Positions 6,968 through 10,349 of a DNA stretch of 10,349 nucleotides are shown here, piece by piece. The stretch covers positions 1 through 10,349 of the forward strand of contig CALMFL010000340.1 in assembly GCA_937862595.1 (NCBI GenBank), in the 5' to 3' direction. Under the pieces are notes generated by a model. It searched no databases and was not told the DNA's origin. It saw nothing but the letters and a program-made list of their open reading frames with translations. The first letter of the stretch is position 1, and every line of letters begins with the position of its first letter. The position numbers were made by a program, and so were the translations under genes. Source of the DNA: an uncultured Fidelibacterota bacterium (GTDB lineage Bacteria; Fidelibacterota; Fidelibacteria; Fidelibacterales; Fidelibacteraceae).

Positions 6968-8047
6968 ATGAATAACACGGCAAAGATCATTATCGTATTG
7001 ACCCTGATCACGCTTATCTCGGGTGCGGTTTTAGCGGTGCTGGACAGCTATACAAAACCCCGGATCGATGCATATAAAAATAAAGTCAAGAATGAAGCTA
7101 TCTATGAAGTACTGCCTCAAAATGTTAACGTAACGACGATGAAAAAAACGGTCTGTACGAACGATGAAAATGTGGAATATGAATTTTATGAAGCGAAAAA
7201 AGGAAATCAGGTTGTCGGATATGCCTTTCAGGTAGCCGGCGGCGGATTTCAGAGCGAACTGGTGATGATGGTCAGCGTTACGCCTGATTTTTCAGAGATC
7301 ATCAAGGTAAAAATTCTGGCACAGGTTGAAACGCCCGGATTGGGAACCAAGATCGAAGATGATCCTTCCAACAAGCCCAACCCGGCATGGTTCATCGATC
7401 AATTCAAGGGACTGAAAATCAATCCCGAGATCAGCTATGTTAAAAATGTGAAACCTTCAAAGAATACCGAAATACAGGCCATTACCGGGGCAACCATTTC
7501 GTCGGCAGCCATTGTCCGGATATTAAATACCGAGATAAAAAAAGCGAAAGCGGTTCTTTTATCTAACGGTGTTGCAGAAAAAAACGAACCCGATAAAGAA
7601 GATATTTTAGCTGTTCTGCCTAAGAATGTAGAGATCCAAAAGATTGAAGAAAACGATCTGGTAATCTACCAAGCTTCAAAGGGAAATGATATTCTTGCCT
7701 ACGCTTTCCCGGCTTCATGTGAAGGTTATCAAAGCGAGATCTCTCTGATGATCGGTGTGAAAGCGGATTTCTCAGAGATTTTAGGGGTTAAGGTCATTTC
7801 TCAATCCGAAACACCCGGCTGGGGGACTAAAATTGTAAATGACCCCGCTAATGAGAACAATCCCTGCTGGTTTGTCGATCAATTTAAGGGGGTTAAAATT
7901 AATTCTGATATCAGCTTTGTTGTAAATAAAAAACCCGAAAACAAATCAGGTGTTCAAGCCATTACCGGTGCGACTGTTTCGTCTGCGGCGGTTGTGGATA
8001 TTGTCAATACAAGTATCAAAGAGGCACAAGCCCTTTTAAATAAATAA
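6968..8047 (+). CDS. rnfG: Double-domain RnfG: two tandem FMN-binding domains
   Basis: 359 residues, against roughly 180-220 for ordinary RnfG. AGGAAG (6959-6964) precedes the ATG. Residues 7-26 are a single N-terminal membrane helix; the rest should face the periplasm. Two FMN-binding domains follow, about 44-197 and 212-357. Each has the ETPGxGTKI loop (121-129 and 281-289), the WFxDQFKG segment (141-148 and 301-308) and an AITGATxSSAA flavinylation motif, giving expected FMN-threonines Thr176 and Thr336. Residues 85-197 and 245-357 align without gaps at offset 160; a hand count gives about 66 of 113 identical. Both sites look intact, so the subunit may carry two covalent FMNs. Domain 2 has two cysteines absent from domain 1 (Cys251, Cys300). 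Codons are strikingly AT-rich compared with rnfC and rnfD. It lies between rnfD (9-base gap) and rnfE (113-base gap). Confidence 0.95.
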   Translation: MNNTAKIIIVLTLITLISGAVLAVLDSYTKPRIDAYKNKVKNEAIYEVLPQNVNVTTMKKTVCTNDENVEYEFYEAKKGNQVVGYAFQVAGGGFQSELVMMVSVTPDFSEIIKVKILAQVETPGLGTKIEDDPSNKPNPAWFIDQFKGLKINPEISYVKNVKPSKNTEIQAITGATISSAAIVRILNTEIKKAKAVLLSNGVAEKNEPDKEDILAVLPKNVEIQKIEENDLVIYQASKGNDILAYAFPASCEGYQSEISLMIGVKADFSEILGVKVISQSETPGWGTKIVNDPANENNPCWFVDQFKGVKINSDISFVVNKKPENKSGVQAITGATVSSAAVVDIVNTSIKEAQALLNK

Positions 8048-8160
8048 TATATCAAACAAAGGATAAGGACTTTGATTGAAAGTCTGTTTACGCAAAATTA
8101 TGCACGCACCCGATTATCAGAAAGTAACATTGCTTAAATAAAATATATTTAGGAGCATGA
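8048..8160 (+). other. AT-rich intra-operon gap between rnfG and rnfE
   Basis: This is the only loose junction in the operon. It contains no strong hairpin with a T tract, so no terminator is called. Two tiny overlapping TTG-initiated frames of 21 codons each (8072-8137 and 8076-8141) sit after an AAGGATAAGG stretch (8058-8067). Neither product is recognisable and either may be chance. The gap ends with AGGAG (8151-8155), the rnfE ribosome site. It could be a leftover of a gene exchange or deletion, or hold an internal promoter (AT-rich AAATAAAATATATTT at 8136-8150). Confidence 0.4.
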
Positions 8161-8766
8161 ATGAAAGAGAAAACCGCAATACAGGAATTTGTAAAAGGAC
8201 TCTGGGATGAAAATCCCGTCCTCGTCTCGCTGCTGGGATTGTGCCCGACGCTGGCGGTAACGGTATCGGCCATTAACGGACTGGCAATGGGCCTGGCGGC
8301 GACTTTTGTCCTTGTATGCTCGGCTTTTCTGGTCTCCCTGCTGCGGAAGGCGATCCCGAACCAGGTCCGTATCGCTGCCTATATTGTGATCATTGCGACC
8401 TTTGTAACCATCGCGGACCGTTTTCTGGCAGCTTTTACGCCGGATATCAGTAAGGCGCTGGGTCCTTTTATTCCGCTGATCATTGTCAACTGCATTATTC
8501 TGGGGCGCATGGAGGCCTTCGCATCAAAGAACGGGATCGGCCGCTCTTTACTGGATGCGCTTGGCATGGGATTGGGCTTTACGATGACCCTCCTTGTGCT
8601 GAGCTCAATTCGTGAGATCCTCGGTTCGGGCACTTGGTTCGGAATGGATGTCATGTGGGGATCATTTTCTCCCTGGAGCGTGATGATCTTGCCGCCGGGA
8701 GCGTTTTTGGCCTTGGGATGTCTGATCGCCGGCGCCAATTGGATCAACAATAGGAGGAAGGCATGA
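8161..8766 (+). CDS. rnfE: Rnf complex membrane subunit RnfE
   Basis: 201 residues. ATG 8161 has AGGAG five bases upstream; an overlapping ATG at 8157 is in another frame. RnfE is an integral inner-membrane subunit that pairs with RnfA in opposite orientation; the pair holds a shared iron-sulfur centre in the membrane and forms part of the electron and ion path. Marks are LLGLCPTLAVT (Cys28) and IIVNCIILGRMEAFA (Cys111), the conserved cysteine motifs of the RnfE/NqrD family; the last is usually GRAEAFA, so Met117 is a small departure. ALGMGLGFT and SSIREILGSG follow the family pattern. The C-terminus ends in a short basic stretch (NNRRKA). Composition is GC-rich again after the AT-rich rnfG. 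Its stop overlaps the rnfA start (ATGA, 8763-8766). Confidence 0.96.
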   Translation: MKEKTAIQEFVKGLWDENPVLVSLLGLCPTLAVTVSAINGLAMGLAATFVLVCSAFLVSLLRKAIPNQVRIAAYIVIIATFVTIADRFLAAFTPDISKALGPFIPLIIVNCIILGRMEAFASKNGIGRSLLDALGMGLGFTMTLLVLSSIREILGSGTWFGMDVMWGSFSPWSVMILPPGAFLALGCLIAGANWINNRRKA

Positions 8767-9335
8767 ATTTACTCGTTATCTTTATCGGCGCTGCCCTGAT
8801 CAATAACTTTGTTTTAAGTCAATTCCTGGGTATTTGCCCTTTTGTCGGAGTTTCAAAGAAAGTTGATTCTGCCTTCAGCATGGGAATGGCGACGACCTTT
8901 GTCATGGTGATCGCGGCCATGGTGACCTGGTTGGTGTATCACTTTATCCTGCTTCCTTTCAAATTAGAGATCCTGGAATATGTTGCGTTCATTTTAATTA
9001 TTGCTTCTCTGGTTCAATTGGTGGAAATGTTCATCCGCAAGGTGAGCAAGCCCCTCTATGATGCGCTGGGGATATTCCTTCCCCTGATCACCACGAATTG
9101 CGCCATTCTCGGACTGGCATTGAATGCCGTGCTGAACGAATATAGTTTCAGCCAGACCCTGGTGTACGGACTGGGTGCCGGAATAGGTTTCACGCTTGCA
9201 CTGGTGATCATGGCCGGTATTCGGGAGGAACTTGAGCTGGTGGATATTCCCAGGTCTTTTCAGGGCGCAGCGATCACCATGATCATTGCGGGAAGTCTGG
9301 CATTGGCATTCATGGGATTTGCAGGATTAATTTAA
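8763..9335 (+). CDS. rnfA: Rnf complex membrane subunit RnfA
   Basis: 190 residues, the normal length. The start is set by a strong AGGAGG (8752-8757) inside the rnfE end and the 4-base ATGA overlap. It is a six-helix inner-membrane protein, homologous to RnfE and NqrE. Conserved motifs are NNFVLSQFLGICPFVGV (Cys25) and PLITTNCAILGLAL (Cys113), the cysteines expected to ligate the intramembrane cluster together with those of RnfE. GIREELELVDIP near residue 150 is also typical. Some stretches (for example 8941-9000) are AT-rich compared with rnfC, rnfD and rnfB, so composition in the middle of the operon is mixed. The rnfB start follows after 9 bases. Confidence 0.96.
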   Translation: MNLLVIFIGAALINNFVLSQFLGICPFVGVSKKVDSAFSMGMATTFVMVIAAMVTWLVYHFILLPFKLEILEYVAFILIIASLVQLVEMFIRKVSKPLYDALGIFLPLITTNCAILGLALNAVLNEYSFSQTLVYGLGAGIGFTLALVIMAGIREELELVDIPRSFQGAAITMIIAGSLALAFMGFAGLI

Positions 9336-9344
9336 GGAAGCAAA

Positions 9345-10205
9345 ATGGATATACAATCAATATTGATCGCAGCCGGAAGTATGGGCGGAATGGGACTGCT
9401 TTTTGCCGTCGGACTGGCGATCGCCAATAAAAAATTACATGTCGAAGAGGACCCCCGCGTCGCCCGGGTCATGGATGTCATTCCGGGCGCCAATTGCGGC
9501 GGATGCGGATTTCCGGGCTGTGCGGCCTTCGCCGAGGCGGTTGTCAACGGCAAGGCGCCGGTGAACGGATGCCCGGTCGGTGGCGCTTCGGTGGCGGAAA
9601 AGGTCGCGGCCATCATGGGGGTCGAGGTCAAGACCGAAGAACGCGAAGTCGCCCGCTGCATGTGTCAGGGCGGACTGAATGAGATCGCGTACCAGGGCGA
9701 ATACTTCGGTGCAAAGTCCTGTATCGCTGCAACCCTGGTGTCGGGCGGGAAAAAATTATGTGAATACGGGTGCCTCGGCCTCGGCGACTGCGCGGCGGCA
9801 TGTCCCTTCGACGCCATTGTCATTTCAGAGAACCGTCTTCCGGTGGTGAATAACGATCTTTGCACCGGATGCGGCAAATGCGTGGAAGTCTGTCCGCGCG
9901 ACCTGATGCATCTGCATCCCCTAAGCTACAAGGTTCGGGTCCTATGCCAGAACCACGATACCGGCCGTTATGCGACAAAGGTCTGTACACGCTCCTGCAT
10001 CGCCTGCGGACTCTGCGAGAAAAAATGTCCCTTCGACGCCATTCATGTGATCGACAACCTCGCCGTGATCGATTACGAAAAATGCAAGCACTGCGGTCTC
10101 TGTGCCACCGTCTGCCCGAACGAGGCGATCGAACATATTAAAAAGAAGAAGACGGAAGGCAGAAGTCAGAAGACTGAAGTCAGAAGTCAGAAGTCAGAAG
10201 ACTGA
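9345..10205 (+). CDS. rnfB: Rnf complex polyferredoxin subunit RnfB, with repeat-derived C-terminal tail
   Basis: 286 residues, the long multi-cluster form seen in anaerobes. AGGAAG (9335-9340) precedes the ATG. It has an N-terminal membrane anchor (about 5-28), then a cytoplasmic Fe-S domain with CGGCGFPGC (Cys51/54/59) and Cys76, a CMC motif (105-107), and a series of ferredoxin-type motifs: Cys139/143/149/153, Cys173/176/179/183, Cys218/221/224/228 and Cys247/250/253/257. RnfB receives electrons from reduced ferredoxin and passes them into the membrane subunits. The family-like part ends near residue 266 (PNEAIEHI). The last ~18 residues are encoded mostly by the 7-bp repeat array (from 10148), giving a basic, RSQK-containing tail. 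The TGA stop itself lies inside the array. No terminator of the usual kind follows before the window end. Confidence 0.95.
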   Translation: MDIQSILIAAGSMGGMGLLFAVGLAIANKKLHVEEDPRVARVMDVIPGANCGGCGFPGCAAFAEAVVNGKAPVNGCPVGGASVAEKVAAIMGVEVKTEEREVARCMCQGGLNEIAYQGEYFGAKSCIAATLVSGGKKLCEYGCLGLGDCAAACPFDAIVISENRLPVVNNDLCTGCGKCVEVCPRDLMHLHPLSYKVRVLCQNHDTGRYATKVCTRSCIACGLCEKKCPFDAIHVIDNLAVIDYEKCKHCGLCATVCPNEAIEHIKKKKTEGRSQKTEVRSQKSED

Positions 10206-10294
10206 AGTCAGAAGTCAGAAGCCAGAAGCCAGAAGCCAGAAGCCAGAAGCCAGAAGGCAGAAGCCAGAAGCCAGAAGGCAGAAGGCAGAAGACC
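10148..10294 (+). repeat. Tandem array of 21 heptamer units (GAAGNNN)
   Basis: The 147 bases divide exactly into 21 units of 7 bp, all beginning GAAG and never leaving phase. The trailing triplets in order are ACG, GCA, TCA, ACT, TCA x3, ACT, TCA x2, CCA x5, GCA, CCA x2, GCA x2, ACC. Units 3-6 (10162-10189) and 7-10 (10190-10217) are identical, a 28-bp higher-order duplication. The left half is mainly GAAGTCA, the right half GAAGCCA/GAAGGCA. The first eight units overlap the rnfB 3' end. No spacers of CRISPR type are present. Any frame through it encodes a 7-residue period, so ORFs here should not be taken as genes. Confidence 0.95.
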
Positions 10295-10295
10295 C

Positions 10296-10349
10296 TCCTA
10301 CGCCACCAACTACGCTCTAACGAGCTACGTTGGTCAAGAAGGCTACGGA
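10296..10349. repeat. Nested imperfect inverted repeat with four CTACG copies, running to the window edge
   Basis: From outside in, TCC (10296-10298), GCC (10302-10304), CCAAC (10306-10310) and GCTC (10314-10317) pair with GGA (10347-10349), GGC (10341-10343), GTTGG (10329-10333) and GAGC (10322-10325). TAC faces TAC as a symmetric internal mismatch at two places, and the loop is TAAC. CTACG occurs at 10298, 10310, 10325 and 10343. This resembles a dispersed palindromic intergenic element and is probably cut by the window end. It has no T tract, so it is not called as a terminator. Confidence 0.5.

Noticed and set aside
7100..8047. Assembly duplication as the cause of the two RnfG domains
   Set aside because: The two copies differ at about 40% of aligned residues and widely at silent sites, so this is an old biological duplication and not a duplicated read or contig join.
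10148..10294. CRISPR array
   Set aside because: Units are 7 bp with no unique spacers and no cas genes in the window.
10102..10320. Open frame across the heptamer array
   Set aside because: Its periodic RSQKPEA-like product is simply the 7-bp repeat read in an alternative frame, overlapping rnfB.

Overview
The window reads almost entirely on the + strand and looks like chromosomal DNA of an uncultured, anaerobic, outer-membrane bacterium of the FCB (Fibrobacteres-Chlorobi-Bacteroidetes) superphylum. The evidence is a C-terminal type IX secretion (T9SS) sorting domain with the YPNPFNP signature on a large secreted protein, plus a complete Rnf ferredoxin:NAD+ oxidoreductase operon. Non-Bacteroidetes FCB lineages (Cloacimonadota, Marinimicrobia, KSB1 or Fermentibacterota type) are plausible, but the phylum is inference. 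Coding DNA is mostly GC-rich, with one AT-rich exception, rnfG.

Region 1 (1-4317) is a cell-wall glycan module. The 3' part of a NamZ/DUF1343-type exo-N-acetylmuramidase gene is followed 8 bases later by a 1151-residue secreted protein. That protein carries a signal peptide, a GHL10 (DUF187/DigH-like) glycoside hydrolase domain, several beta-sandwich modules and a T9SS sorting domain. Both families act on peptidoglycan glycan strands, so the pair is probably one transcription unit. A strong intrinsic terminator (4343-4382) closes it.

Region 2 (4318-4487) is a regulatory gap. It holds the terminator, a 23-bp inverted repeat, a TTGTTAACAA palindrome and a weak candidate promoter before rnfC.

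Region 3 (4488-10205) is rnfCDGEAB in the usual gene order. RnfC is the NADH/FMN/Fe-S subunit. RnfD and RnfG carry covalent FMN. RnfE and RnfA are the paired membrane subunits with the intramembrane Fe-S cysteines. RnfB is a polyferredoxin. Together they couple electron transfer from reduced ferredoxin to NAD+ with Na+ or H+ export. Most junctions are tight (4-bp ATGA overlaps or 9-bp gaps), except a 113-bp AT-rich gap between rnfG and rnfE. The outstanding feature is RnfG: it contains two tandem FMN-binding domains, each with an intact TGAT flavinylation site, exactly 160 residues apart. The gene and its downstream gap are much more AT-rich than the flanking DNA.

Region 4 (10148-10349) is repeat DNA: 21 in-phase copies of a 7-bp unit (GAAGNNN) that run into the 3' end of rnfB and supply its stop codon. 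A nested imperfect inverted repeat then runs to the window edge.
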